From positions 14,370,001 through 14,434,000 of the forward strand of contig CM076943.1 in assembly GCA_039566865.1 (NCBI GenBank): a stretch of 64,000 nucleotides of DNA, written 5' to 3'. Below, in pieces: positions 12,701-27,700 of the stretch. Source of the stretch: Aurelia coerulea (taxonomy: Eukaryota > Cnidaria > Scyphozoa > Semaeostomeae > Ulmaridae). Made by a program: the position numbers and the translations under genes. The notes below the pieces were generated by a model. It was given only the letters and a program-made list of their open reading frames with translations, was not told the DNA's origin and did no database searches. Every line of letters begins with the position of its first letter. Positions within the stretch are counted from its first letter, which is position 1.

Positions 12701-15700
12701 TAATTGAACGCGGCAGAAATACGATGTTTAAATCAAGTGGTTTTTCTGCCGTTTGATACGACAGAGCTGGTGAACTGCTGCAGTTTTATCTATTCAAAAC
12801 AGTAGTTGATTTGAACATCGTTTTGTGTCAAATTTGATTGACACTTAAAGTTTTTAACAGCATCTATTAAATTTAACACGGCAAAAAACGATGTTTAAAC
12901 TGGGCCCAAGACGTCACAAAATTGCAAACAAAGAGAACTGCTAAAGCGAACAAATCGAGCTGCCTTTTCTAGGTTGCTGCTCAACTGAGGATTTCCATTC
13001 TAGATGCAGTCTCCTATTCAGAATATCAGCAGCTTCAAAAATGTAGACGATAGCCTCGTAACTAGCACGACAAACAGTAATGACTAGGGAGACGAGCGTT
13101 CAAAAGGCTTTGAATTTTGTCTTATATTTATCATGCATTTGCTAAGCATAACATCTTTGCAATTCTCTAGGTTTTCTGGTCAGTCAGCTACGGAATTCAA
13201 TAGATACAAATTATTATGGAAATTGCCGTTAAACGAAACAGAACTTATCAAAGGTATGTAATAAATTGTTACTCGTCATTCTCTTGCATGGTTGAAATAT
13301 CAGACTGTTGAAACAGAACATTATCATGATATTACGATGTCGAGAAGCAGAGCTAGATTTTTAGTGATTGCATTTGGTAATTTTAGCAGAATTGTCAAAG
13401 CAAATGGCAGCCTGTTGGTTTCTGGTAGAATTAAGCTACCGGGTGAGTCAGAAAAAAATCCCCGCTTGGAAAGCCACTGCTCCATAAGTATCAAAGCAAT
13501 GATATTGAAACCTGTCTTGTTTTATTGCCAACATGTTTAATTAGGTTCAGTAATTTACCCGGGCTTAATCGGCCCTTCCTTCCCGTCGATATGGGTGATT
13601 TTCTGCAGAAAGCCCCTTCGAAAAACCTGCAAAAGCGATTGAAATCAATGAGCAAATTTTCCTTCCTAAAATTGATGACACTCGCATAAATTCATGTATT
13701 TTTTCCTCTTGGGAGAATGGAATCCACCTGAATAGGTCATCGATACGAGGGGGAGGACTTGTTCATTCTCCCAAGAGGATAGCACGTGCTAAAGCGTCCA
13801 CAAGTCATTGCTGTAAGGCCATTGTAAGGCGGAGATTTTAGGGAAATTTGTTCATGATTTTGGGCACATTTTGAAGGTTTTTTGAAGAGGCTTTCTCACG
13901 AAAATCCCTCATAATTTCAGAATGGAGTGGCCGATTTCAGTCAGGTAAATTTTATAGTAGATTTGAACATTTCTTCCATTAAACTATATATTTGCCGACA
14001 TCATTGTCTTGATATCCAGGGAGCCGTAACCTTTCAAACGGGGATTCTTTTTTCTGACTCACCCGGTATTTAGAGTCAAAAGCTCGAATTTGTTTTCTAA
14101 TGTTCTATTGATCGGCTTGACTGCTCTACCAGTATTTAGTTACATTCAAAAATTCATCAGCAGACCTTTCAATTATTCTACAGAGGAGTTTGAATAATTA
14201 TTTTTATACCGAGTGAGTAAAAAAAGTTTACACGTTTGACGGGTTGTGGAGTAAAAAGTATGTGGCCGATATTCAAAACTAAAATTTTAATAACTTTGAT
14301 AAGAAAATGTTGCTTGGTAAAATCACTCATCTTTGAGACCCAAAAATTAGCACGATACCTGCAAGGGGTTTGTATGGGAATCGAAAATTCCACGTTCCAT
14401 GTGTACTAAATGTCGCGCAACTCAGGCTCTTTTGTAGAATAGGTAAACGGTCTATTTTAAAAGGCAGGAAAAGTGTAAATTTCATTGCAGATTTCATTGC
14501 AGGAATTTGTTTTCTTTAAGGACTATGGTTTCAAAACAATGCATTATAAAGTTTGTAATTAATGCATCCAGATGATGTTTGCATTGAGTAAGAACGTACT
14601 CACTTGTATATGATTAGTGTTCATTACAAAATTTGATTCTTGCTTCTTGATCCTTCAAATTTGAAAAAATTGAAAACTTCAACGAGATATGAGATGGCTC
14701 CTTTTGATCAAGTACACATAAATTCCATTGCAGGTGGCTCATCTTCAACGTTAAAACGAGCAACGGGAGATAAACAAGCAGAAAGGCTAGAAGAAGACAT
14801 TGCAATACTTGGAAAAATCAGCTCAATGGCAGACACTCTGCTCACTCCACATCAGGTAGTCAGCTGAGAGTTATTTTATTGAGTTATCTTATTGAATCCG
14901 AAAAAGATACTACTATGGGATGGAGATGATATTTTTATATGAGCACAAGATCCAAGACTTAAGATGCAAGAATGAGAATGCCTACAAGAAGAACAAGGGG
15001 AAAGTTCAGTAAATTAAAGGATTCAAATCTGATCAAGAAAAAGCGATGTTGCAGCTTCAATAATAGATTGCATACCCTCTTCGTAGCCAACCATAATGTT
15101 TTGCGTTCTCTGTTTATTTTGATTTGAGGCTGTGTACTCATAGGTGTGAAATCTATTATTCAGACAATGCAATGCATTGTTAGTTTTGCTAAATGAGCGA
15201 TACCAGGAAACCATAAATGCTGAATCCACGAGATGTAGCGTCAAAAGTTCTGCATTATTTAACCTCATGATATCACCGCGCCCAGAGATTGAGACTGCGT
15301 TCACACGATGCCGGCACATTTAAAAAACGGTGAAAAATGTGACGGATAGGCCTCCCGTTCACACGAAAATGGCACATTTTTTGCTGGCAGATTTTTGAAC
15401 ACGGTATTTTTCCGGTATCGTGTGAACGCTAGCTCATATTTTGCTACCGTCATAGTTTTCACCGTTTTCAAAATGTGCCGGCATCGAGCATAGGGCTCAA
15501 ATCTTTCAAATCTTTAAAATATAGGTGTAAAATTCTATGAATTTTTTCTTTTAGTTGAATGGCTTTATAGGAACTTATGATACTTTGCTGTAAATCTGCC
15601 TTGGAAATTTTTTGATATCTTGATTATTTTCAAAATGGCGGTAATTTACTTATTTTTGAAAAATTCATGGGAAGTTTTGAAGGTATTTAAATCATCGTAA

Positions 15701-18700
15701 AATCCTAAAACAATAGAGGAAATATGATGTAACCTTCAAGGAAACCATAGTTTATGAAGGTCTACAATATGGTGGCAAGCAGGAACCTGTGGCTTTTCTG
15801 GTTTAAGATTTAGAGATTTGATGACCTTATAGCCTCAAATTTATTAAATGCCGCTTTTTCGAAACTAATCAAGATATTGATAAATTTTCACGGCAGATTT
15901 ACAGCAAAACACCTTCAGTTTCTTCCAAGCCATTTATTTAAAAGAAAATTGCAATAGCATTTTACACCAAACTTTTTAAAAATTTGAGCCCTATGTTCCG
16001 GCATGGTGTGAACGCAGTCTGAGTGAGCGAGCCTTTCTTTGGACCCCGTTTACATTGTACCAGCACAACTTTGGATTCGCAACAAAAGTGTGATGGATCG
16101 GCGTACCGTTTACACTGCTCCTGCGAATCCAGCATAATTTTGCTCTTGAGAAGTGTAAATGCTCTTGAACCGTCATAACTTTGTAACGGATCAAACTGTA
16201 CCGGTAGAATGGAAATATGGACTTAATTGACATGAAACTTTCTTTATTTTAGAACCTAGACATGTCAATCAGGGAAATAATAGCAGAGCTAAACAGACAA
16301 GTCAGTGAACAAAGCCAGTCACCGCAGCCACTGCAGACATCATTAGCAAGAGTAGAGCTTCAAGCTCAGACTGAGTAAGTCCTCCTATTAACTGTGATTT
16401 TCCGTTAAGGTTTGTAAATTATCTCAAAGCTATATCCGATTTATTTTGGATCTAGTTATAATTTGTCGCTAGGGTTTACGAATCATGTGAGATTTTAGAG
16501 GCTTATCGGATTCATTTTGGATCTAGGCACAATTTGTCATCAAGGTTCACAAATTATATTGGGATTTGATAAATTTCCATGAGGATTTTGGTAGGATGGA
16601 GACAAGAATTTGAATCATGATCTTTTGCTAGATCAACTTTGATCCGGTTGAAGCTCTTCGTTATTGCTCTGTTCAAATTGAATGACATCATTCACCTTAT
16701 AAAATAGTCTGACAGAAGATAACATTCAACTTTCCCCTGGCAGTAACATTCAGATAAAGTAAACTTGGGTTGTTCTATTTAAGGGTTGGATCGAAAGCTG
16801 ACCTAAAGTGCAGTGTGGTCGTTGGTTTAGTTAGAAATATAGACCGTAAGCAGATTCGAGAGAACATTTCCGACAAAAGCAGACATTTTATTTTGTATTT
16901 TTTTGTATGCATTTCTTCTTAGCATCCGAAGGTAGTTTTAGGACGCTGAGAAGCTGAGCTCATCGAAGCAGCGTCCTGGACCTTCCTCTCGATGTGACCA
17001 CACCTCGTGATCCCTTTAGCCTGGAATTACCGAGAGTTGGCGACTCTCCTCACCACTTTGTAGCAGGCTCGGAATGGGGGGGACTCGGACCACCAACCTT
17101 CAGATTGGTAGTCAAGTGTGCTACCACTGAGCCATCCCCGCTACATAAAGTAGACATCGTTGGTTTTCAGACGAAATAGATTCATTTTAAACGCAAGAAT
17201 TAATTTCACTTAGATAGAGGTTTCGACCCTGCCACTTTTGAGAGTGGTCTTAGAAATCTTCGCGTTTGTTCCAATCTACCGCCAGAGGAGATTTCTTTCT
17301 TGTGAAGATTTAACTTATATTGTATCGGCAAGCTTTGCTGATTGTCAATTATGAAAATACATTGCTTGTTCTTGCATCAATATGTATCACATGGCATGCA
17401 GAAGCAAATGATACATATTGATGAGAACATACTATGACGAGAAATACATTACATACATTATATACATTATGGTGAGAACATATTATGGGATTTTCATGAA
17501 AAAGTAAGGTCAAATTTCAGGCCAAGGTTTAGGAATAACTTTTCAGCAACCAAATTTTTCTTCAGATGCAGCAGTTTAGAAGATAGTAACCTAAACATGA
17601 TTCACTAACCATTATCATCTTTGGATGACGTTTTCTTTCTTTTCTTCAGGGATGGAACAGAGACTTTCATATTTGGTTTTCTTTCACAAATTATCAAATC
17701 ATCCTGGGAAGCTAGCTATGAGGATGTAAAACAAAAATTAGGTATGTTTGCAGAATTTTCTTCGGTGCATAATTTCCCCCATCCTATGTATTTTGGCATC
17801 GGACAAAAGTGAAAGAATCCATACGAAAATGGAGGCAAGTCAAAGCAAATTCATATTACTGGCTACAATTTTTGCTTGTAGATATATTGAAATAGCACAT
17901 TTTTAGGCCTCCTAGTTATCCATTACCCATCAAATGTTTTGCTTCGAGGAACGATGGTGTGCAGTTTGAGCAATATGTATTAGACACCCAATAGACCCCT
18001 TTTACAACGACGTCATTTTTAATGCATCCTTTGCATCCATATGATATCGACCTAAACCCCAAAAGTTTGCATTGCTCGCAGCAACGCATGGAGTAGTTTC
18101 GTAGGTGTATTTGCATCAAAATTGGCATTGTACAGCTCTTGCTGTGGTGGGAACATTCATCTTTTGCCTAGAAGTGGACTTACAGTTGTGAAAAAGGTCC
18201 ATTGAGCTATTGGAAACATTCAAGTTTGCATGACTGGTTATTTGACCACTTTTGATGAATATTCAGGAAAGGGCTACATCAATGCAGCACAGGGAGGGAA
18301 ATCCCCATTGTCTTCCTGGCAGATATCTAGCTTGCGTGCATGTGATTTTAGTTGTTTTGTAGGCGACATTTTTCACAGAATATGTTTTTGGCACATTTAT
18401 CTGAAAGTGAAAAACATGAAAATGGATGCATTGATTTGTGTCAACCACAGCAGGAAAGGACACTCTGTCATCTGCTCCCAACCATTGCTGGCATTAACAA
18501 TTCTAGTTCAACATAACGCAAAAAGTAACTGGGGCAAAGGAGGTCCCGTTTCTATGTTTTAATACAACATACTTGTATGATGTCAAATTTTTATAGTTGA
18601 TTCGCTGCGTATCTTTTCCATTTGCACCTTGATCATTTCACATTTTTCCTTTTGTAGCTTACGCTCGGCATTCATTTCCACCTGAATTTCAATATCCTTT

Positions 18701-21700
18701 ACCAATTGACAAGACACGAAGTGGCATGCAGGTAAATTATTATGAAATTAATGGCAGCGTGCAATGCATGAAAGCACATTCCCCAAACCAAGACATGCGT
18801 AGCTTCAGTTAAAGCCATCATTGCATGGTTAAAGATGCTTTTAGTCAATACTTATTCAGTTAAGATGACGTTTTATAGCTGGTTTGTTTGTTACCAATAA
18901 GAAGGCTGCATTCACTCATCCAACGATTGGTTCGTTCGCTTTGATGGTTCCAATTGATATCCGTACTCCTTTTAGATGAGTAAATCTAATAAGCCCAGCA
19001 AATTTAATGCCTCGATTGTGTATGATTAAATGCATTAAAAGATACAGATTTTTCTTCTGAAACTGTTAAAATGTCCGGATTTGTCAATTTTGAGGAAAGT
19101 ACCCCCCCCCCCTCTCCCTTTGAGATAACATTGTGAATATTTCATATCAGAATCCTTTGATGTTTTATCTCGGAGGCGGCATGCCCCATGGATTTCCGGG
19201 ATTTGATGCACTTCCATAGAATTCTTAAGGGTTCTCTTCCATGGGCGGGAAGTATGAATATTAACTGGAACCACCCTTTACACGTTCGTTTTTGCTCTCC
19301 TCCGTTCGTTCATTTGGTTTATTGGTAACATTGCATCATTTCGTTTTAGTTCACGTGTGCAGCTCCGAGTCGATTAGCAAGTATTGGAGATGTAGTAATT
19401 GAGCAGATTGGTGGTGATATTTGGGTATGCAATAGTGACGGTTATGTTGGACAAGTCTGTCTAGTTTCAATGATTCCTGAGGCACAGGTAAGCATCATAA
19501 CAATAATGACTGTCTCAGTAGACAATAACCCTATGGCGTTGAGGACCTTTTTACCAAGATGCATTGCATTCCGATTAAGAACCTTACATTTCTATGGGGC
19601 TTCAATTAAAGAACGCAATTTACCTTGGTAAGAAGTTCATTGCCACCATTATGGTCTATTGCTATATTCCATGCTGCTTGCCAAAAAGATACACTCTGTA
19701 CAACTAACCAGGAGCAAGTGTTTTTTTCGCCTTGTGTTTGCAATTGACCTTTTATCTTTTTTACAAAAGAGCCTGGATTGAGCGTTATTTTTGGGGCATT
19801 TTTATACGTGAGGCTCGATCGAGTGGCGTTAGAGCTTCTATCACTATATATATTGTGCTCATTCGAAAATTCTACAAAATTTAGCAAGATATCGTTCGAT
19901 TCTGATTCTCTTCAGAATAGCTAAAAGGTCTATTGCCTGCTAATTATAAAAATCAAATAGCAATTACGATGGGTTTCGCAAGCCATAATCATTCATTGGA
20001 AAGTAACTGATAGCCTAATGTGACCGTTATGAAAACTTCATCCTTTCAACGGCCAGTATCGATTTCAAAATGTTCTGAACCTTCTTTAACTTCTGTGAAG
20101 ATCATGCGTTACTCAGATTCGTTTTCGAGCTTCCTGCAGCGTTATGTACCATTAGTGTATTTATGTTTAGGGAAGATGGTTGCTTTTACTTAAAATGTGT
20201 CAATGCAGTAATTGCTGTTTGAAAACATTGTTACCAAGCTGTTATCATGTCAACTGTATAGATAGACGTCTTTATTCAATTGTTTATGCTAATAATAATA
20301 ATAATAATGATATGAAATATTTGAAATGGATAGCCTATAATAATTTATCTGCAAAGAGAAAAATATTTTACAACACTGTCAAAGTAAAATTAAACACTTG
20401 GTTTTAAAAATTAAAAGGAAAATATTGCAAAGTCCTTGATACGAGTCAACAACGTGTTTAAATTAGCTAGTTCTTGAAATATGACTTAAATTGTAATATG
20501 CTTGATTATCAATTTTGATAATTTTTCATGTTTTTTTTTCATTTTCCCGCAGTCAAGACCATGTGTGACTGTCTGCTCAGCCAGAATTCAATGCATTTCA
20601 CCAGTACCTGGATCTAAACTCATTTCAACGAATAAACCAAGGAATGTTGATGCTAGGAAAGTGACAGAAATCCCAGAGGTAATGTTTACTATAAAATTAT
20701 CCTGATTTACTCCATATCCTGTATGTATTGATTTTATTTCGAGACTAACGTGGGGGCTTAGTGTACTTTTTGGATTAACTGTGGGCCAGGAAACGGCTAA
20801 ACTCGAAGCGAGCCTCATTTTCGATTTTGTTCGCGCTCCTCGCTTTCGATTTCTGATCAAGGGCATTACGTCATGGCTTCCCAATCGCAAAGGAGGCTAC
20901 GGGGCTTTATCATTTGGGGGGGGGGGTTATTCAATTTCCTGGGGTCCCTGTGATAACACGCTTTGATTCTGCTATAGCCTAATATTTAATTGACAACCCA
21001 GATCAGGTTAACCACATCATGTTGGGAACTTTGAGATGTACGGTTGAACTGCTTTTGCAAATGAGCAATGACCTTCTACCGGGTGTCCCAAAAAAGTACT
21101 CCCGTTTGAAAAATCACCAAAATTTGATTATATACGGCCGATCTTCAATTTTCTTTTTTTGTCAAGTGGATCAAAGACCAAATTATTTTCCAATACATAG
21201 CTGATCTTGAAAGTGGTTTAAAAATGAGCAATTTCAGCTCTTTTAAGGGCTACCTGGTTTTGAATCATACTCCAAAACGCACGATGATTGCCAAATCAAT
21301 TTCTTTCTGTGTGTAAAACTTCTAGTATGGTCATAAATGACAGAAATAAATGCGCACTATCATTGGAGACTTCAATGATGATTAAAAATCTGAAAATTTT
21401 GACTCCTAGGCAAGATAGAGTATTTTGCTAAAAACTATAGCTCAAAATAAGGTTCTTCAACGTGTAAATTTCCTACCTTGCTGTATCAAAAGGAAACATT
21501 TTTTCATCTGTGAATATTTTTGGGTCTTTGACAAAGCAATTCAAAAAGAAAATTTCATCAAAAGTTTAATAATCACTTGGTGATTTGTTAAGCAGGAGTA
21601 CTTTTTTTTGGGACACCCAGTATGTGGAAATATCAGAAATAGGCCACCCTAGACGGAAGACGGGGGTTATACACGTAGCTGACTTTCTCCTGTTCACATA

Positions 21701-24700
21701 TGAAACTGGGCATAGACAATAAACGAAACCATACGCATTATTATGTCACAGTGATCTTGGAAAATATTTTTTTTTGGCGAGTATAGCTTATCGAGGCTAA
21801 ATGTTTTCAAATATTTTCTAATTGCATTTACATTGATAGTTTCATGTTTGTTGTTAATTTTCAAACCAGTACCCATTACTGTAAGTGCATTCACTTTTAT
21901 TTGTTGGTTCTAATTTTATCATATTGTTGATAGAGCAATTAAATAATTGTGTGTTTGCGATAAACGTTTTGAAAACAAGTATGGGCATGAAACTAAAACA
22001 ATAGAATTTGTGTTACAAGAAAATAAATGGGATTCAATTCAAGTTACTTTTGAAATTTAGACCCCGTTTACACGGTAGCGGATCACTTTTGATCCGATAC
22101 AAAAAGCGTTGCGGATCAGCCTCCCGTTTACACGAGCTCGAAGTGATCCGATACACTTCTGCTCCGCTATCCGCATCAATTTTGATCCTGCTACGAAAGC
22201 GAACTCGTTTTGTGTCGGATCACTTTTGTATCGGATCACTCTTGCTCTGCGCCGTGTAAACGCAAGTGATCCGCATCAATCTTGATTCGGATTCATTACG
22301 AGGGTATTTTCCATACAAACGAGGTTTAATCATAATTGTAGTTTGCTTTGAAATTTTGACGTTGAAAGGAAATCACTGAAAATCTTGAATGTGACCTCGT
22401 CCTATTTCTATGGTGACTGCTGATCCGCTACCGTGTAAACGAGACCGTGATCCGATACAATTTTGATCCGCTACCGTGTAGACGGGAGGGTGATCCGTAA
22501 CACTTTGATCCGCAACACTTTTGATCCGCTACCGTGTAAACGGGGTCTTATTTGCCCATGAAATTTACGTGTGCAGATATAAAAAGATTGGTAAAGTCCT
22601 TAACTTTGTTACTAACACAAGGAGACATTCAATTGAGAATCTTATTTCCACTTGAGCAAGTCATTGCAAAATTCTTTTTCAAATTTATAAGTATAAACTA
22701 TTCGAGTTATTAGTTCAAAACAAGGTGGCGTTCTGACGTGGTAACGCATAACGGACAAATACCTCATTTTCTCAGGACAATATAGAGATCTTCCCATGGG
22801 CTCCTTTAACATGGTTAAGGAGCGTGAGGACCCTCGAGAAGCCACTTCATGAAGCTGTATATTTTGAGTTGAATACTCTGAAATTAGTTCAAAACAAGGT
22901 GGCGTTCTGACGTAACGCATAACGGACAAATACCTCATTTTCTCAGGACAATATAGAGATCTTCCCATGGGCTCCTTTAACATGGTTAAGGAGCGTGAGG
23001 ACCCTCGAGAAGCCACTTCATGAAGCTGTATATTTTGAGTTGAATACTCTGAATTTTGAGAATTTTCAAAATAAACAGATATGCAGCAGTCCTCGATGCT
23101 TTCTTTTTTGTCTTAAATCGGTGGAAAAATTCCCACCTAAATATTACAGACTTGAAGTATACTTTATCCTTCTTACACTTAGTCTTTCTCTCTATCATAG
23201 TGAATATCATATTGTGCGGATTTTTGACCCATCTACTTCTCGGCTAGAGGCAAGGAATGATGTAGGCTGATTACATCCTTGATTGTACGTTTATCGCTAT
23301 CAGTGGATTCTTTCCAGAAAAGAATAATTCATTGATTACTTGCACGAGGTGCCCAAAAGCATTGTTGACGGTCGGTGGATGTTAAGAAATAACTGTAAAA
23401 TGAATAGACTCCATGGAAAGAAAACTGTCCTAAATACCTTAATTGGTTTGGACGCCACAATCTTGCAAATCCAGTGAATATTCACCGAGCCACAAGTTTT
23501 CTGAAGCTCTCTTTTGTGCACAAACTGTAACCAGAGGCGAGTGGCCGAGCGGCTTATACAGTTTACGTTTGGTAACCGAAGCTAAGCTTGGTCGTGTGAG
23601 ATTAAAATCCGGATGGGTGGCCTTCCAGTTGCCAGGCCAAACAACTCACTTTGCCATTCGTTGAAAGGGACGTTAAAATAGGGGTCCCATGCCTGGATAT
23701 GGCATGCACTATGGGTCTATCTTAGCTAGATATAGCTGGAAATCCTTCCAATGAATGGCTTGAAATAGCAATGAATGAATGGCTTCTCGATAGCATTTGT
23801 AATTAAAGTAGTATGGGGCTATGCATTGCTTTCTTTCTCGTTTATTTCTGAGCAAACCAAATATGATATGGAAAGAACTGTCGAAAATTTTACTATTTCT
23901 AAAATCTTTAAAAGCACATAAGTGCTTGGAGGAATTCTACTGACCGAAGCTAATAATGACTCATTGGCATATTGATAATGCCCTTGTGTTTTTTGGATAC
24001 AGGCTTGCATCCTTCAATGAATTTTGACAATGGCTGCAGAAGGTGAAGGGAGTACAAATACCAGCAGCCTTTGCCATCGTTTACTTTTGTTTTTGTGAAT
24101 TTCGTACAGTCGGTTATTTTGGAAGCTGTGGAGAGCAAATGGCTGACTTCGCGCCAAGCATGCTGGTGGTCTTTCTACTCCCTTTAAACTACTTTCGAAA
24201 TCCTATTTGGTCTGTTTTGATATTAACGGGAGGTATAGCACATGTTAACCTTGCTATACCTCGATTTTGTAGTTTTTGCACACATGCAGGTTTAGGAGAA
24301 ATTCTGACCGTAGCATGGACATTTCTGGTGACCACGCCTTTAAGTTGTCTTGGAATTAATACCACGCCCATTTATTGCAAAATGTAAAAAATTGCTTTCT
24401 GCTCTGCAAAATCATGGAAATGTTTCATTGAGCACCGGTCAACATGACGTTGAGCACCTGTGAAGATAGACCTTATTGGCGAGAAAGCTTTTCTTCGGAA
24501 ACAATATGCGGGTCGCAGGGCCTCGGGGTAATTGATAAGCTACATGGACGTGCTTTGTTCATCAAGACAGAGTGGTCCGCAATTTACTGCAATTTGCCTT
24601 ACGCAACATAGCAAATTGCTAAGACAGTGCATGAAAGGAACGCATTTTAGGATGTGTCAGGGCATTTTGGTGTTTGATGAATGGAATAAAATAATGTCAC

Positions 24701-27700
24701 AGATTTGATAGGCAATGCTTATTGATTTGGACAAATCTATGAAAATCTGACCGGGTCTCGAGCCCCTTTAGCACCGGTCTGGATCCGCCTTTGGCACAAG
24801 TCAGGTCATTTGAAGGTCTTCGGTTTCAGCTTTCGCACAAAGTAGATCATTAGAAGCTCGTAACTCTGTGAATTTTCAATGGATTTTGCAAGATTTTAGT
24901 GTTTACAATTAATTTGAAGTCTTTGCAAGGGGGTTATCTTACCATGGATCCCGTTCGTTTCACCATCATTTTCAATATCAATCAAACCTCGAACAAGGTT
25001 CTGAGACACCCTGTATGTAGTTAAAATTGGATTTCTTGAATTTAAAATCGTGTTAACATGAAAATCGATCTTAATCATTACACTCTGAAACATTCAATTA
25101 AGTCGTGGACAGAAGATGACTGTTTTTATTTAACATTCAGGCAAAGCCACACAAAAAGACATCGTCGAAATCTTCCAAGGGGTCATCATCATCACACAGT
25201 CCAATGAAAACAAAGAAATCATTCCCAAGTGAATCAGAAGAAGATGATCAAACGGCTGGACCTGAAGCTATTATGGCATTTGATAGCAGTGATGATGAAG
25301 ATGCTGATATCAATTCATCTTTTATCGGTATTTCTTCTTCATTTCAACTTTTTTTTCATTTCATTTCATATATTTATTTAAAGTTGTTATTTACATAGTT
25401 CTAAAAGAATAAAGCTAATTTACACCAACTATTTACAATAAACCTAAATTAATACATGCTAATTTACAATCAAAGGAATTCAGTGTCTATTTACAAATTG
25501 TACAAAGGCAACTGGTTCCATCCCAAGTTTTAATTTCCTTTTTGAAAGCTGCAACAGACGCTACATTCTTTTCATCATCGTTTAGGGTATTCCACAGCAT
25601 AGCTCCCCTAAATCTTAGGGAGTTTATACCATATTTTATCGCGTGAGACCTCTGAGGAAGCTCACATAATACTTCTTTTCGTAAGTTGTAAGTAATAGAT
25701 TTTGTTTGGAAATTCTCCCAGAGGTATGACGGAGTTAATTGGTGGAGCATTTTGTAAACTTCTAAGAGCAGTTTCTAACTTTCTAACTTGTTCTTTACCG
25801 GGTGACCCAAAAAAACTTCACGAGCTAGATCGCACATAGTTTCATGAAAGCAAATATTATATGAACATGAACATGAACAAGGTATCAGCATGTAGCTAAA
25901 AGGCTCAGCTACCTTTTGAGATGTTGCTTGGTTAGTTTAAGTTATGCTTCCGTCCGAAAAGAACAATTTCAAATATATGGTAATTAATTCATATCTCGGA
26001 CTATTCCCTCCTCTTCCAATCCATATCTTGGAAGATGTGGAAAAAGCTGAATTCCAAATTTGCTTTGGAGCACGAAATTTGTATGACGAACCATAGTCAT
26101 AATAAAGGAACTAGTTCCAAACAAATTTTTTCCCCAGACGACTTCAAATCTATCGTTACGTTGAGTTTTCACAAAATGTTGACTGGAAAATGATGGCGAT
26201 CATTTCACTCAAAATGAGGAATCCGGGATTCGAATTTCTTTTAATCTGGTTTTTCGTATTGTGATCATTACTTAAAATGACCATGCGACATCTCCGAATA
26301 TAGCTAAGCTCTTCAACTATGATACAAAGCATTTGTCAATAACTTTTGATTTAAGAGAGCTAGTTATGATGTAGCTCGTGAAGTTTTTTTTGGGTCACCC
26401 TGCATATTAAACGTTTAGTATCTTATTTGTTTGCAAGATCACGCCAGGTAATAGTATCAGATGCCATAGTATTTTTGGAAACTTATCAATAAGACAACAC
26501 TATTAACCCTGTTACAGATGTAGAACCACTTTGAGTACAACCCTAGAACCCTTTCTTTCAAAATTTACTCGATTTTGACATTGATAAGGAACGAAGGAAA
26601 TGCTGTTTTTGAAGCATCCTCTTATTTTTCCTTGGGCAGTAAAAACCCACGCATAAAAGCCTTGTGGATTAAGAACCTGCAGGCTGAAATTTTGCAATTA
26701 AACCCCCATTATATAAGAACCCATTCAGCCTGGAATTTGAAATAGGTTCTTATTTGTAGAGATCATGGGGTCTTATTCACAACAGAAGTTTGTGGAAGAA
26801 TAAAAAAATTCTATATTATGCGATGAGAAGCTTTTGAAAGCTTTTCTTTGGATTATATAAATATTTCTGATTCTTCCACAAATTTCTGTTGTGAATGATA
26901 CCTCATAAACTCAAGTGATATGAACTGACAGTAAATAACATGCATGAAGTTTAAATCTGAAGAAAAGAAATTCCTGAAAGCCTTGAATAAAATAAGAACC
27001 AATTTAAGAACCTGAACAGCCTCGTTTCCCACTTAATACCCAACACATAAGAACCTAGTTTGGCTGACTTGCAAAATTGTAGGTTCTTATACGCGGGTTT
27101 TTACTGTAAATCATGTCCACTTGTTAGAGCTCAAACTTTAAATTGAAACCTATCCTATAAAATTGTAGAAAAACAGATCCTTGCAGATCCTTAACAGCAG
27201 CCCTGCAACTGGGGCACAATTTTTAGGACACGCTATAGAAAGTTTTGTGTTATACGTGATGGAATTCAATTTCTTTGAAAAATAATGCATTGAGTCTTTT
27301 TTGTCAATGCGTTAAAAACTCGTTGGAAAAAAAAGATAGATTTTGTAGTAAATTTATCTCTTTCAGGTGGACCAACAGTATTTGGTGGCAGAATGAGCCC
27401 CGATGGAAGTAGCCTAGGCACAGTTGAAAGTGTTGAAGGACTGGATGATAGCAGTGACAATCAATCATTTCACTCCGGCAATGAAACAAGTGATGGAGAG
27501 GATGCAGATCAAACTGACAATCGAAGGATCAGTATGCCTGTAGGGACAGCAGTACGAAGAGGAAATCACGGATACACTTTGAAAGGAAGCCTGGATGATT
27601 TACTTTCTGAAGATAGTGATGAACAACCAACTATGTGGCTTGGAACTGAGGATGGATAGTAAGACAAATATTTTCATGTTTCAAGAATGTTTTTACATCG

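Noticed and set aside
17060..17140. Possible functional tRNA gene on the minus strand
   Set aside because: A and B boxes are present but the fold and 3' end are imperfect and a non-tRNA tail follows; SINE is the better call.
22642..23016. 124-codon ORF with an internal protein repeat
   Set aside because: Product of the 174-bp tandem DNA duplication, not a repeat protein gene.
24043..24387. 114-codon plus-strand ORF with hydrophobic stretches
   Set aside because: Lies in an ARHGEF17 intron, overlaps an opposite ORF of similar length, no family resemblance.
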